A stretch of 64,000 nucleotides of DNA from Bacteroidetes bacterium HGW-Bacteroidetes-10. GTDB taxonomy: Bacteria; Bacteroidota; Bacteroidia; Bacteroidales; UBA932. Within the stretch, counting starts at the first letter, position 1; every line of letters starts with the position of its first letter. The position numbers and the translations under genes are program-made. The stretch lies in NCBI GenBank assembly GCA_002842695.1, contig PHDT01000001.1, positions 1 to 64,000 of the forward strand, written 5' to 3'. Positions 27,094 through 36,909 of this stretch are shown here, piece by piece. The notes beneath the pieces were generated by a model that saw only the letters and a program-made list of their open reading frames with translations, did not search any database and was not told where the DNA came from.

Positions 27094-28710
27094 ATGAAAA
27101 AAATTACAATTATATTATCAGTTTTGTCCCTTTCTATTCTGGCGACCTCGTGTTTGAAAGATCTAGACACAAGACCGCTTGATGAGAAAACTTTTACAGT
27201 TGACAAAGCTTATGCAGACCAGGCAGCATATAAGCAGGGTCTTGCAAAAATCTACTCTGTTATGGCTGTTTCGGGCCAGGATGGTGCAGGTAGTACAGAT
27301 ATCACCGGCCTGGATCCGGGCAACTCTCAGTTTCTGAGAAGTCTGTGGAATGTTCAAGTTGTTACAACAGATGAGTGCAAGAATGGCTGGGGAAATGACT
27401 CCTGGGTTCCTGAACTCAATAACAACACCTGGAGCAATATTAAAAATGAGTCAATTGACGGAGTATATTACAGATCAATGTTTATAGTTGCTCTAGCAAA
27501 TGAATATCTTAAACAAACAACAGACGAAAAACTCGACGAAAGAGGCCATACTGCTATTAAGGCAGAGGTTGCCAAATTCAGATTAGAGGCTCGATTTATG
27601 AGAGCTCTTGCTTATAGTATTCTTCTTGATGTATACGGCAATCCGCCATTCATTACAGAGGAACACCCAATAGGGGGTTATATGCCTTCTCAGATTGGAA
27701 GAAAAGCAATGTTTGAATACATAGAATCTGAACTAAAAGCAATTGAACCTCAGATGGCAGCTCCAAGAACAAATGAATATGCCAGGGCAGATCAGGGTGC
27801 AGCATGGACTTTGCTTGCAAGATTGTACCTGAATGCAGAAGTATATACTGGAACAGCAAGATACACTGATGTAATAACCTATGCTAAAAAGGTTATCGGC
27901 GGAGGTTATGTTCTCTCTCCAGCATATTCTCACCTGTTTATGGCAGACAATAACACTTCGGCTGCCAAAAATGAAATTATTTTCCCGATAGCATTTGACG
28001 GAAACAAAATTCAAACCTGGGGAGGCATGACATATCTTATTGCTTCATCGAGATCTGGCAGTGAGAAAGATATCGTAGACAATGGCACACAGCAGGCATG
28101 GGACGGAAACAGAGCTACTGAAAAGCTGGTTGACAAGTTTACATACTCAGATCTTTCGGGTGATTATCCTATCAGCTCAGATAAACGTGCAATTTTCTTT
28201 AAGAAAGGAAGAAGCAAGGAGATTACAAATCCGCTTAACACTTTCACAACTCAGGGATGGTCTGTATTTAAGTTCACAAATAAAACATCAACTGGTGGCA
28301 AAGGTGCACATAATGACTTTCCTGATACTGATTTTCCATATTTCAGACTGGCAGATGTTTATCTTATGTTTGCTGAAGCGGTTGTAAGAGGAGGAACTGG
28401 GGCAACAACTTCAGAAGCAATTGGCTATTTTAATCAGCTTAGAGTAAGAGCATATGGAAACGAATCAGGAAATATTGCAACGCTAACGCTTCCAACGATT
28501 ATAGATGAGCGTGCAAGAGAGCTGTACTGGGAAGGAACACGCAGAACAGACCTTATAAGGTTTGGTCAATATACCGGATCTTCTTACCTGTGGCCAATGA
28601 AAGGTGGTCAGCCATCAGGCGTGGCAATCGATGCAAAATACAATGTATTTCCTATTCCGGTAGCTGACCTGATGTCAAATCCTAATCTAGTTCAAAACTC
28701 CGGATATTAA
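27094..28710 (+). CDS. susD: SusD-like starch-binding lipoprotein
   Basis: A 538-aa surface lipoprotein (lipobox LATSC, then LKDLDTRPLDE). The TPR-like helices are visible (FRLEARFMRALAYSILLDVYG), and the RagB/SusD C-terminal motif IDERARELYWEGTRRTDLIRFG sits near residue 470, with the usual end KYNVFPIPVADLMSNPNL. It partners the SusC encoded 13 bp upstream and binds alpha-glucan. Confidence 0.93.
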   Translation: MKKITIILSVLSLSILATSCLKDLDTRPLDEKTFTVDKAYADQAAYKQGLAKIYSVMAVSGQDGAGSTDITGLDPGNSQFLRSLWNVQVVTTDECKNGWGNDSWVPELNNNTWSNIKNESIDGVYYRSMFIVALANEYLKQTTDEKLDERGHTAIKAEVAKFRLEARFMRALAYSILLDVYGNPPFITEEHPIGGYMPSQIGRKAMFEYIESELKAIEPQMAAPRTNEYARADQGAAWTLLARLYLNAEVYTGTARYTDVITYAKKVIGGGYVLSPAYSHLFMADNNTSAAKNEIIFPIAFDGNKIQTWGGMTYLIASSRSGSEKDIVDNGTQQAWDGNRATEKLVDKFTYSDLSGDYPISSDKRAIFFKKGRSKEITNPLNTFTTQGWSVFKFTNKTSTGGKGAHNDFPDTDFPYFRLADVYLMFAEAVVRGGTGATTSEAIGYFNQLRVRAYGNESGNIATLTLPTIIDERARELYWEGTRRTDLIRFGQYTGSSYLWPMKGGQPSGVAIDAKYNVFPIPVADLMSNPNLVQNSGY

Positions 28711-28721
28711 TATTTAAGAAT

Positions 28722-29816
28722 ATGAAAATTGTAAAGTATACATTATCAATTCTGGCCATGGTTATTGCTTTTGCAGCATGTACCAAGGATAGCAGTTCAA
28801 ATGTGGTCTATGACCCTGCAGATGCTGCTTCCGGAACTTTGGCCACTCCGGCAGCTGTAGTGCTGACCGATGAAACAAAAGGAAACGACCTTCCTGCTTT
28901 TACCTGGACAAAAAGCAGTTTCGGCTTTGATGCCGCAGTTACATATACTGTTGAACTTGCCCTGGAAAACAGTGATTTTTCTCCAATGAGAGTTATTGGT
29001 TCTGTTTCTGCAAACCAGCTTGTAATTAAGCAAATTGATTTACAGTCGGCACTTGAAAAACTCAAAGTAGTGCTTGGAAACACCTACAAAGTTGAAATGA
29101 GAGTTAAGTCCCAGATGGTAGATCAGATTGATCCCATTATTTCAAATGTGGTTAAGTTCAACGTAACAACTTTCAAACCTGCAGAGAAGCAATATGCCAA
29201 AGTTTGGATTGTTGGTGATTATTGCGGATGGAACCATTCAAGATCACAATTCCTCTATGATGCAGCAGGTGAGGGTGAATATTTTGAAGGTTGGGTAGCC
29301 TTCAACGGAAAAGCACAGAATGGATTCAAGATCACCTATACAGGGGGTTGGAACGGCGACGATATTGGAACAAACGACGCAGCTGTTGTTAATAACAAAA
29401 TTAAGGTTGAACCAGGTGGTAACATATCTCTTTTTGACGGATCAATTATGTATCTGAAGCTTGACAACAGAGATCCAAACAACAGAACTCTTGAAAGAGT
29501 GAAAACAATTTCAAGAATTGGCCTTATTGGAAGTGCAACACCAAATGAATGGAACTCTCCGGACACAGAGCTTGTCTTCAACGAAAATACCAATAAGTTT
29601 GAAGCAACTGTTACACTTAAAGATGGCGAAATTAAGTTCCGTGCAGACAATGACTGGGGACTGAACTGGGGAAAATTTGATGCCAGTGCAGGCAAAAATC
29701 CAGACCAGCTTAATCCTGGTGGCGGCAATATTGCAGTTACAGCGGGCACGTATAAGATTACATTCACCCTAAACAAGGTTGATCCTACATACGAACTGAT
29801 TCTTCTGGATAATTAA
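28722..29816 (+). CDS. susE: SusE-like outer-membrane starch-binding lipoprotein
   Basis: A 364-aa lipoprotein (lipobox AFAAC). An N-terminal SusE domain (about 40-145) is followed by two beta-sandwich starch-binding modules with the SusE/SusF pattern: KVWIVGDYCGWNHSR with FNGKAQNGFKITYTGGW, then RIGLIGSATPNEWNSPDTEL with GEIKFRADNDWGLNWGKF. Aromatic residues in these loops stack on glucose. It lies 11 bp after susD. A hairpin terminator follows. Confidence 0.88.
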   Translation: MKIVKYTLSILAMVIAFAACTKDSSSNVVYDPADAASGTLATPAAVVLTDETKGNDLPAFTWTKSSFGFDAAVTYTVELALENSDFSPMRVIGSVSANQLVIKQIDLQSALEKLKVVLGNTYKVEMRVKSQMVDQIDPIISNVVKFNVTTFKPAEKQYAKVWIVGDYCGWNHSRSQFLYDAAGEGEYFEGWVAFNGKAQNGFKITYTGGWNGDDIGTNDAAVVNNKIKVEPGGNISLFDGSIMYLKLDNRDPNNRTLERVKTISRIGLIGSATPNEWNSPDTELVFNENTNKFEATVTLKDGEIKFRADNDWGLNWGKFDASAGKNPDQLNPGGGNIAVTAGTYKITFTLNKVDPTYELILLDN

Positions 29817-29826
29817 TATTTACTTT

Positions 29827-29863
29827 AGAGGGAGTTACCTTTTACAGGATAACTCCCTCTTTT
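29827..29863 (+). terminator. Hairpin terminator between susE and the GH13 genes
   Basis: An 11-bp perfect stem (AGAGGGAGTTA / TAACTCCCTCT, 29827-29837 with 29850-29860), a 12-base loop and a short T-rich tail. The next GH13 start codon is only 12 bp downstream and no promoter lies between, so read-through probably feeds the enzyme genes. It may set SusCDE expression above that of the amylases. Confidence 0.7.
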
Positions 29864-29874
29864 ATATTTTTAAG

Positions 29875-31530
29875 ATGAAAAGATTCCTTTATATAATAAT
29901 TTTACTCATTGGCTTTACAGGCTGCGAGAAAAACCCCATACCTGATCCTGATCCGGATCCTCCTGTTGTACCCAGGGATGATATATCAAGATACGATGCC
30001 CGCGCATGGGACGGAGTTAAAAGGGGAGGAGTCTATTATGAGATTTTTGTGAGATCCTTTGCAGATTCTAACAATGACGGCATTGGCGATATAAAGGGTA
30101 TAACAGACAAACTGGATTATCTTAGTGAACTGGGGATTTCTGGTATCTGGTTAACACCAGTTCATCCATCTCCATCATATCATGGTTATGATGTAGACAA
30201 TTACAAAGCAATTAAAAGCGAATATGGTACTATGGCAGACTTTGAAGCTATGGTTACTAAGGCCCGTTCACTTGGAATAAAAGTAATTCTAGATCTGGTA
30301 ATGAATCACACATCCAAGTTTCACCCATGGTTTACAACATCAATAAGCAGCACAGACAATCAGTACCGGAACTACTTTTTGTTTGCTCCCTCAACTGATG
30401 TGCCGGGCTGGATATCTTCCGGCAAAGTACCAATGACAAACAGTTACTATTCAGGTCAATGGCATAATGTACCTTCAGGTACAACTTCATATAAATATAT
30501 GGGCATGTTTTCTGACTGGATGCCTGATTTAAATTACGGGACAATAGATACTTGTCAAAATTCTGAACCATTTAGAGAAATGACAGAAATTGCAACTTTC
30601 TGGATTGGTAAAGGAGTAGACGGATTTAGACTGGATGCAGTAAAACATATATACCAGAGCGAAGATTCAGACGAGAATCCTCGTTTTCTGGAGAAATATT
30701 TCAATGAATTAAAAAAAATTAAACCAGACATTTATATGGTTGGAGAAAATCTGACCGGTGATTACAATAAAGTGGCGCCTTATTACAGGGGTTTACCTGC
30801 CTTATTCAACTTTGATGCCTGGTACAAACTCATATATGTCCTTGAAAATTCTCATGCCAAGTGGTACCCAAAAGACATATCAGACATGTCTGCAAAGTTT
30901 GAATCATACAGGACAGGTGCCATAAACGCCACCAAACTTTCCAATCACGACGAAGACAGAACACTATCAAGACTTGGAAATAACAGGGATTTGGCAAAAA
31001 TGGCAGCTTCAATATTACTTACAATGTCAGGTTCTCCATATTTGTATTACGGAGAAGAAATTGGAATGATGGGTATGAAGTCAACTGGTGATGAGAATGT
31101 CAGAGAGCCATTTCTCTGGGATTCATCTGCATCTGACACTTACAGAACAAAATGGAGAACACCTCAATATTCAACAGACGCTTCAGTACCTCCTTTATCT
31201 GTTCAGAAAAAGGATCTGACCTCCATTTACAGAGTTTACGAAAAGTTTATTAAACTGAGAAATACATATCCCTCGCTTGCCTCAGGAACACTTACATATC
31301 CATCAAACCTTGAAACTTATTCAAAAAACTTCATGGTATTTTACCGGGAAGTTCCAGGAGAGAGGTTAATGATAATACATAACGTTTCCTCAACTACATC
31401 CACATATGCATTTGAGCATTCAGTCCGGAATGCAATCGCAGACATGGGTAATGTTACTTACACAAAGATTAATGCAACCAGTATATCAGTAACAATGCCT
31501 CCATATTCAACAATAATATTTGAATTATGA
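29875..31530 (+). CDS. GH13 alpha-amylase-family lipoprotein
   Basis: A 551-aa lipoprotein (lipobox FTGC, then EKNPIPDPDPDPP, an acidic linker fitting surface export). A GH13 barrel starts near residue 48 (GGVYYEIFVRSFADSNNDGIGD). The four GH13 regions are intact: DLVMNHTS, GFRLDAVKHI with nucleophile Asp, MVGEN with acid/base Glu, and LSNHDEDR with transition-state Asp. The C-terminal beta domain ends TMPPYSTIIFEL. It fills the place of SusG as surface amylase but has no recognisable CBM insertion in the barrel. The next gene overlaps by 4 bases. Confidence 0.9.
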   Translation: MKRFLYIIILLIGFTGCEKNPIPDPDPDPPVVPRDDISRYDARAWDGVKRGGVYYEIFVRSFADSNNDGIGDIKGITDKLDYLSELGISGIWLTPVHPSPSYHGYDVDNYKAIKSEYGTMADFEAMVTKARSLGIKVILDLVMNHTSKFHPWFTTSISSTDNQYRNYFLFAPSTDVPGWISSGKVPMTNSYYSGQWHNVPSGTTSYKYMGMFSDWMPDLNYGTIDTCQNSEPFREMTEIATFWIGKGVDGFRLDAVKHIYQSEDSDENPRFLEKYFNELKKIKPDIYMVGENLTGDYNKVAPYYRGLPALFNFDAWYKLIYVLENSHAKWYPKDISDMSAKFESYRTGAINATKLSNHDEDRTLSRLGNNRDLAKMAASILLTMSGSPYLYYGEEIGMMGMKSTGDENVREPFLWDSSASDTYRTKWRTPQYSTDASVPPLSVQKKDLTSIYRVYEKFIKLRNTYPSLASGTLTYPSNLETYSKNFMVFYREVPGERLMIIHNVSSTTSTYAFEHSVRNAIADMGNVTYTKINATSISVTMPPYSTIIFEL

Positions 31531-33659
31531 GAAATTTTGGATTGTTTTTGTTGCTTTTAATGATAACACTGTCATCTTGTATTAAAAGAGACATATCAAC
31601 AATATTTGATACATATGATCCTGCAGAACCGGTAAGAATTACAGGCGATACTACATTTGTAGTAATTAAGGACCACTTCACTCTATGCGGAGTAATTGAT
31701 ACAGTTTTTTCTCAAACATTGAAAATCCAGAAAGTATCCAGCTTTGACACAATTAAAGTAATCAGAAATTCATCGTCAAAACTTCTTAATGTTTTGACTG
31801 TAAAATCTGAGGGCGAAATAGCTTCGCTGATAGTTCTTGATATTACCAGAAATTCAGGGATGCCTGAGCTCAACCCGGTAATAACAGTCTCAACTGGTGC
31901 AAGACAAAATAAAATCAGTGCGGATATATACGGAAGAGATGCAGATTATATAGTATTATGGCAAAACACTATAATCGATCCATTCTACATTGAAGAGGTT
32001 AACGATAAATCTCATCCAAATGGACGAAAAATCATTACAATTGAAATTCCATCTATTGCAGCAAAAATTGACAGATCCTATATCAGGTTATTTTCTGCAA
32101 ATAAACAATCTCTTTCAAACGATCTTCTGATTCCCCTAGCAAATGGCAATCCAGTGATCAGTACTGCAGCTCTAGTACGCGGAGATAAGCATGCCCAGAT
32201 ACTATATTCTCTATTAATTGACAGGTTTGCTGACGGAAACCCGGCTAATACACAGAAGCTGAACAGTCCGGATGTTCTTCCAAAGGTTGACTATTACGGG
32301 GGAGATCTGGAAGGAGTACTGGAAAAAATAAAAAGCGGATTCTTTAACAACCTGGGGATATCAACAATATGGCTTTCACCGGTCACTCAAAATCCATACG
32401 ATGCATGGGGACAGTACACAGATCCTTCAACAAAATTTAGCGGATATCATGGATACTGGCCAATATACATTACCCGGGTGGATAAGAGATTTGGTTCAGA
32501 AAAAGTATTAAAAGAACTTTTAGATGAAGCTCATAAAAGAGGTCTAAATGTTATACTTGATTATGTTGCCAATCATATGCACATAAACAGTCCAACTCTT
32601 CGGGCTCATCCGGACTGGACGACTCCGCAATTTACTCCAGATGGCAGACCCAATTTTGAACTTTGGGATGAATTCAGGCTTACAACATGGTTTGACAAGC
32701 ATATACCCTCTCTTGATCTTGAAAAGGAGCCGGTATATAAAGCACTTACAGATTCAGCATTATTCTGGGCAGAAAATTTCGATATTGATGGTTTCAGACA
32801 TGATGCTACAAAACACATTCCTGAAGTTTACTGGAGAACTCTTACAAGAAAAATTAAGCAATCTTTACCAGGAAAATCCCTGTTTCAGATTGGAGAAACA
32901 TATGGCTCTCCTGAGCTGATAAGTTCATATGTCCGGAATGGAATGCTGGACGGACAGTTCGATTTCAATGTATATGACGCAGCAATATGGAGTCTGATCA
33001 ATAATGATGGTTCATATGAAGATGTTGCGAAGGTTTTGCTCACCAGTCTGAGAACCTATGGCTATCATAATTTAATGGGATATATAACGGGGAATCATGA
33101 CAGGCCAAGATTTATTTCACTTGCAGGAGGTGCTTTAAGCCCGAATGAAGACTGGAAACGGGCAGGATGGAAAAGAGAAATTGGGGTAGGGGATACAACG
33201 GCCTACCGGAAGTTGTCATTACTGCATGCCTTTTTATTTACAATTCCTGGAATCCCTACTGTTTATTATGGAGATGAATACGGGGACCCGGGCGCAAATG
33301 ATCCAGATAACAGAAGATGGATGCGCTTTGATGGTTATAGTAAAAATGAACAAATTATTTACAATACATTCAGGAAGCTGACATCGTTGCGAAAAACGCA
33401 TATTCAGCTTATATACGGAGACTTTATACCATTGTTGGTTCAGAAGGATGTATTTGTATATATGAGAATATACATGGGTAAAAGTGTTATTGTTGCCTTG
33501 AATAAATCAGATAGCAAACAAATTTTTGAATTAGATTTACCTTTGAAAACAGTTTTTGAAAACCCGGAGGTTCCATTTGGCAGATTGATTTCTGCTCTAA
33601 ACAATAAATTAGTTCTTGAAGTAGAGGCTGAGTCCTTTACAATAATCAATAACAGATAA
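31527..33659 (+). CDS. GH13 glycosidase lipoprotein with long N-terminal beta region
   Basis: A 710-aa lipoprotein (lipobox LSSC) whose first 215 residues are beta-rich and of no family I can name. The GH13 domain follows (LYSLLIDRFADGNP). Catalytic regions: LDYVANHMH, GFRHDATKHI, QIGETYG and YITGNHDRPRF. The metal/insertion part DNRRWMRF lies after GIPTVYYGDEYG. It resembles neopullulanase or alpha-amylase types. It starts inside the previous gene (ATGA), so the two are made together. It probably attacks starch at the surface or in the periplasm. Confidence 0.87.
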   Translation: MRNFGLFLLLLMITLSSCIKRDISTIFDTYDPAEPVRITGDTTFVVIKDHFTLCGVIDTVFSQTLKIQKVSSFDTIKVIRNSSSKLLNVLTVKSEGEIASLIVLDITRNSGMPELNPVITVSTGARQNKISADIYGRDADYIVLWQNTIIDPFYIEEVNDKSHPNGRKIITIEIPSIAAKIDRSYIRLFSANKQSLSNDLLIPLANGNPVISTAALVRGDKHAQILYSLLIDRFADGNPANTQKLNSPDVLPKVDYYGGDLEGVLEKIKSGFFNNLGISTIWLSPVTQNPYDAWGQYTDPSTKFSGYHGYWPIYITRVDKRFGSEKVLKELLDEAHKRGLNVILDYVANHMHINSPTLRAHPDWTTPQFTPDGRPNFELWDEFRLTTWFDKHIPSLDLEKEPVYKALTDSALFWAENFDIDGFRHDATKHIPEVYWRTLTRKIKQSLPGKSLFQIGETYGSPELISSYVRNGMLDGQFDFNVYDAAIWSLINNDGSYEDVAKVLLTSLRTYGYHNLMGYITGNHDRPRFISLAGGALSPNEDWKRAGWKREIGVGDTTAYRKLSLLHAFLFTIPGIPTVYYGDEYGDPGANDPDNRRWMRFDGYSKNEQIIYNTFRKLTSLRKTHIQLIYGDFIPLLVQKDVFVYMRIYMGKSVIVALNKSDSKQIFELDLPLKTVFENPEVPFGRLISALNNKLVLEVEAESFTIINNR

Positions 33660-33675
33660 ACTAAATACACTGAAT

Positions 33676-35034
33676 ATGAAAAAATCAACCCTTTTATCAT
33701 TATTGTTTGCTACAGGTCTGATGTTCGGATGCAAAGCAGACATTAATAATGTGGCAATATCAGAGGCCATACACCCTGAATGGAGCAAAAATGCTGTAAT
33801 TTATGAAGTTAACGTCAGACAGTTTACTAAAGAAGGTACATTTGAATCATTTATGGGTCACCTTCCAAGATTAAAAGAATTGGGCGTTGATATTCTATGG
33901 TTTATGCCCGTTCATCCAATTGGAGAGATTGACAGAAAGGGTACTCTTGGCAGTTATTACTCAATCAAAGATTATAAAGCAGTAAATCCGGAATTCGGAG
34001 ACATTGAAAGTTTCAGGGCAGTTGTTAATGTCGCTCATATTCTTGGAATGAAGGTAATAATTGACTGGGTTGCAAATCATACTTCAAGAGATGCTGTTTG
34101 GCTTACTGAACATCCGGATTGGTATATTATTGACACGCTGACAAATAAACCAGTTGCTCCCTTCGACTGGTCAGATGTCGCAAAGCTTGATTACAGCAAA
34201 CCTGAAATGAGGGAGGCTATGCTGGATGCAATGATATATTGGGTAAAAGAGACTGGTATAGATGGTTTCAGATGTGATGTAGCCGCAGAAGTACCGGTTG
34301 ATTTCTGGGAAAATGCAGTTAATAAACTCAGAGAGATTCAGCCGGAGTTATTCATGCTCGCCGAAGGAGAATCACCTGAACTGCAGATGAAGGCATTCAA
34401 TATGTATTACTCATGGACATTTCATCACATCATGAATAATATGGCACAAGGCAAGTCAAATCTGGATTCTCTTAGAAGCTATATTAACAAGGGAATGTCC
34501 CGTTTTCCGATGAATACCATATCAATGAACTTTACATCAAATCATGACGAGAATTCCTGGAACGGAACAGAGTTTGAGAGACTAGGGTCACAAGTTTCTC
34601 AAATGGCAGCCCTTACTTTTATTATGCCTGGTATGCCTCTCATTTATAATGGTCAGGAGGCCGGCTTCAACAGAAGACTTCAGTTTTTTGAAAAGGATTC
34701 AATCTCATGGCAGGGAGACAAAAGCTTTACTGAATTATACAAAGGACTCATTTCATTGAAAAAAAGCAATATTGCTCTTGATGCTCCATATGAATTTAAA
34801 CCCCAGGAACTATTAACAGATAAGGGAGAATCAATATTAGTCATTAAAAGAGTTAAAGAAGAAAACATAGTAATTGCAATGTTTAACTTCTCTTCCGAAA
34901 GTGTCTCTTTCTCTGTTAATGATGGATTTGATGAAGGTACATATAAACAGTTTAACCAATCAGAGACAATAGATCTGAAAACTCAAGCGATTTTTGAAAT
35001 TGAACCATTCGGATTCAAAATATTCTATAAATAA
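33676..35034 (+). CDS. GH13 alpha-amylase-family enzyme, short form
   Basis: A 452-aa GH13 enzyme with a lipoprotein-like signal (LMFGC, an imperfect lipobox). The barrel starts almost at once (NAVIYEVNVRQFTKEG). Catalytic regions: IDWVANHTS, GFRCDVAAEVP, LAEGESPE and FTSNHDENSW. The C-terminal beta domain ends EIEPFGFKIFYK. Compact single-domain enzymes like this act on maltooligosaccharides. It lies 16 bp after the previous GH13 gene. Confidence 0.87.
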   Translation: MKKSTLLSLLFATGLMFGCKADINNVAISEAIHPEWSKNAVIYEVNVRQFTKEGTFESFMGHLPRLKELGVDILWFMPVHPIGEIDRKGTLGSYYSIKDYKAVNPEFGDIESFRAVVNVAHILGMKVIIDWVANHTSRDAVWLTEHPDWYIIDTLTNKPVAPFDWSDVAKLDYSKPEMREAMLDAMIYWVKETGIDGFRCDVAAEVPVDFWENAVNKLREIQPELFMLAEGESPELQMKAFNMYYSWTFHHIMNNMAQGKSNLDSLRSYINKGMSRFPMNTISMNFTSNHDENSWNGTEFERLGSQVSQMAALTFIMPGMPLIYNGQEAGFNRRLQFFEKDSISWQGDKSFTELYKGLISLKKSNIALDAPYEFKPQELLTDKGESILVIKRVKEENIVIAMFNFSSESVSFSVNDGFDEGTYKQFNQSETIDLKTQAIFEIEPFGFKIFYK

Positions 35035-35044
35035 ACAGAGCTAA

Positions 35045-36862
35045 ATGAGAAAAAACATTTCACTTTTACTCCTTTTGCTGTTACTTACCTCTTCAATATC
35101 AGCAATAGAAATATCCAGGATTGAGCCGCCTTCATGGTGGGTTGGCATGAAGAATACATCTCTGCAGATTATGCTATATGGCAAAGAGCTTAAAGGAGGA
35201 AGAGTAACAACTAAAGAAAAAGGGATCAGGATTATTTCTGTAACTTACGGAGATAGTGATAATTATATATTTGTAGAGGCTGAAATACTCCCCCGGCTAA
35301 AACCAGGTGAGTATTCTTTTACAGTTACTAAAGAGAATGCATCGACTGAATTCAAATATATATTTGAGAAGAAAGGGAATGGAGGTAAGTTAACAGGAAA
35401 AGGTTTCGGACCTCAGGACATGGTATACCTTCTAATGCCCGATCGCTTTTCAAATGGAGATTTGTCAAACGATTCACATCCGGATGCAATTGAAAGAGCT
35501 GCATACGATAAACCTTACGGAAGACACGGAGGTGATATTAAGGGCATAATAAATTCTCTTGATTACCTGAAGAATCTGGGAGTTACTGCAATCTGGTCGA
35601 CCCCGCTTCTATTTGATAACGAATCCTCGGCTTCTTATCATGGCTATGCATGCGCAGATTATTACAGAATTGATCCCCGTTTCGGGAGCAATGAGCTTTT
35701 TAAGGAATATGTTAACGAAGCGGCCAGGAGAGATATTGGTATAATAATGGATATGGTTCCTAACCATTCAGGAACAGCCCACTGGTGGTACAACGATCTA
35801 CCTTTCAATGACTGGATACACAAATTTCCAAAATATACACAGTCAAATTTTGCGATGTCATCTCATGCAGATATTCATGCATCTGCAGCTGATAATTTAA
35901 GATGCATAACCGGATGGTTTGACACTTCAATGCCAGATATGAATCTTGGGAATCCGCTGTTACTGAAATATTTTATTCAAAATGCAGTTTGGTGGACTGA
36001 ATGGGCCGGACTTTCAGGAATAAGAGTTGACACATATCCATATTCAGACAAATATGCTGTAGCAGAATGGATTTCGGGGATTCTGAGTGAATACCCTTTC
36101 ATGAATATTGTTGGAGAATGCTGGTTTTCCACACCGGCAGAGGTTGCTTACTGGGAAGGATCTGCAATTAACAAAGATGGATACAGCAGCAAATTGCCAT
36201 CAGTAATGGATTTCCCGCTTCAGGAGGCGATGGGAGGTGCCTTAATGCAAGAGGGACATCCGGGCTGGGGTGAAGGAATGTTCAGAATCTACCGCTCCCT
36301 CTCCCTGGATTTTGTATACACAAATCCATACTCTCTGCTAATATTTGCAGACAACCATGATACAAACAGAATTTCAGAAACACTTAAAGGTGACGTTTCC
36401 AAAATGAAGATGATGCTGGCAATTCTTGCAACAATGCGGGGGACTCCTCAGCTATATTACGGAACAGAAATAATGCTGAAAACCAAAGACGGAAAACTGG
36501 GTCATGGAGAAGAGAGGCTTAATATGCCTTCAGAAGGTGAATTTAATTCAGAGCAAAAAGAGATGGCAGACTTTACATCTAAGTTATTTCAATGGAGAAA
36601 AAGCTCAAAAGCAATTCATTATGGCAATATGAAACATTTCTGGCCAAATAATAATTTATATGTATACTTCAGGGAATATGCCGATGAGAAGGTTATGGTA
36701 ATTATAAACAATAATACAAAACCACTTGAGCTTAACTGGGATCTGTACAAGGAAGCAGTTAATGGTTCAGAACGGGGAACAGATTTATTTTCCGGCAAAG
36801 AGATTATAACCGGAGCATTGTTTAATGTTATGCCGCAGTCGGCATACATTGTAAGTTTTTAA
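35045..36862 (+). CDS. susA: Periplasmic neopullulanase / cyclomaltodextrinase (SusA-like, GH13)
   Basis: A 605-aa enzyme with a Sec signal peptide ending near SISA and no lipobox, so periplasmic. The N-terminal Cyc-maltodext_N-type beta domain is about 22-110 (IEPPSWWVGMKNTSLQIMLYG). The barrel has MVPNHSG, GIRVDTYPYSD, IVGECWF and FADNHDTNR. A short C-terminal domain ends AYIVSF. This matches SusA, which cuts imported maltodextrins before transport across the inner membrane. It is the last gene of the starch run. Confidence 0.9.
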   Translation: MRKNISLLLLLLLLTSSISAIEISRIEPPSWWVGMKNTSLQIMLYGKELKGGRVTTKEKGIRIISVTYGDSDNYIFVEAEILPRLKPGEYSFTVTKENASTEFKYIFEKKGNGGKLTGKGFGPQDMVYLLMPDRFSNGDLSNDSHPDAIERAAYDKPYGRHGGDIKGIINSLDYLKNLGVTAIWSTPLLFDNESSASYHGYACADYYRIDPRFGSNELFKEYVNEAARRDIGIIMDMVPNHSGTAHWWYNDLPFNDWIHKFPKYTQSNFAMSSHADIHASAADNLRCITGWFDTSMPDMNLGNPLLLKYFIQNAVWWTEWAGLSGIRVDTYPYSDKYAVAEWISGILSEYPFMNIVGECWFSTPAEVAYWEGSAINKDGYSSKLPSVMDFPLQEAMGGALMQEGHPGWGEGMFRIYRSLSLDFVYTNPYSLLIFADNHDTNRISETLKGDVSKMKMMLAILATMRGTPQLYYGTEIMLKTKDGKLGHGEERLNMPSEGEFNSEQKEMADFTSKLFQWRKSSKAIHYGNMKHFWPNNNLYVYFREYADEKVMVIINNNTKPLELNWDLYKEAVNGSERGTDLFSGKEIITGALFNVMPQSAYIVSF

Positions 36863-36909
36863 TCAGAATATTTGTATATTGTGACCACTTTTTTCCAGTG
36901 GAGCATAAT

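Noticed and set aside
29336-29776. 146-codon ORF antisense to susE
   Set aside because: Shadow of the SusE starch-binding modules; low-complexity Ser/Leu/Pro product.
36880-36901. Hairpin CCACT/AGTGG downstream of susA as terminator
   Set aside because: Only five base pairs, the T-run is in the loop and no U-tract follows.
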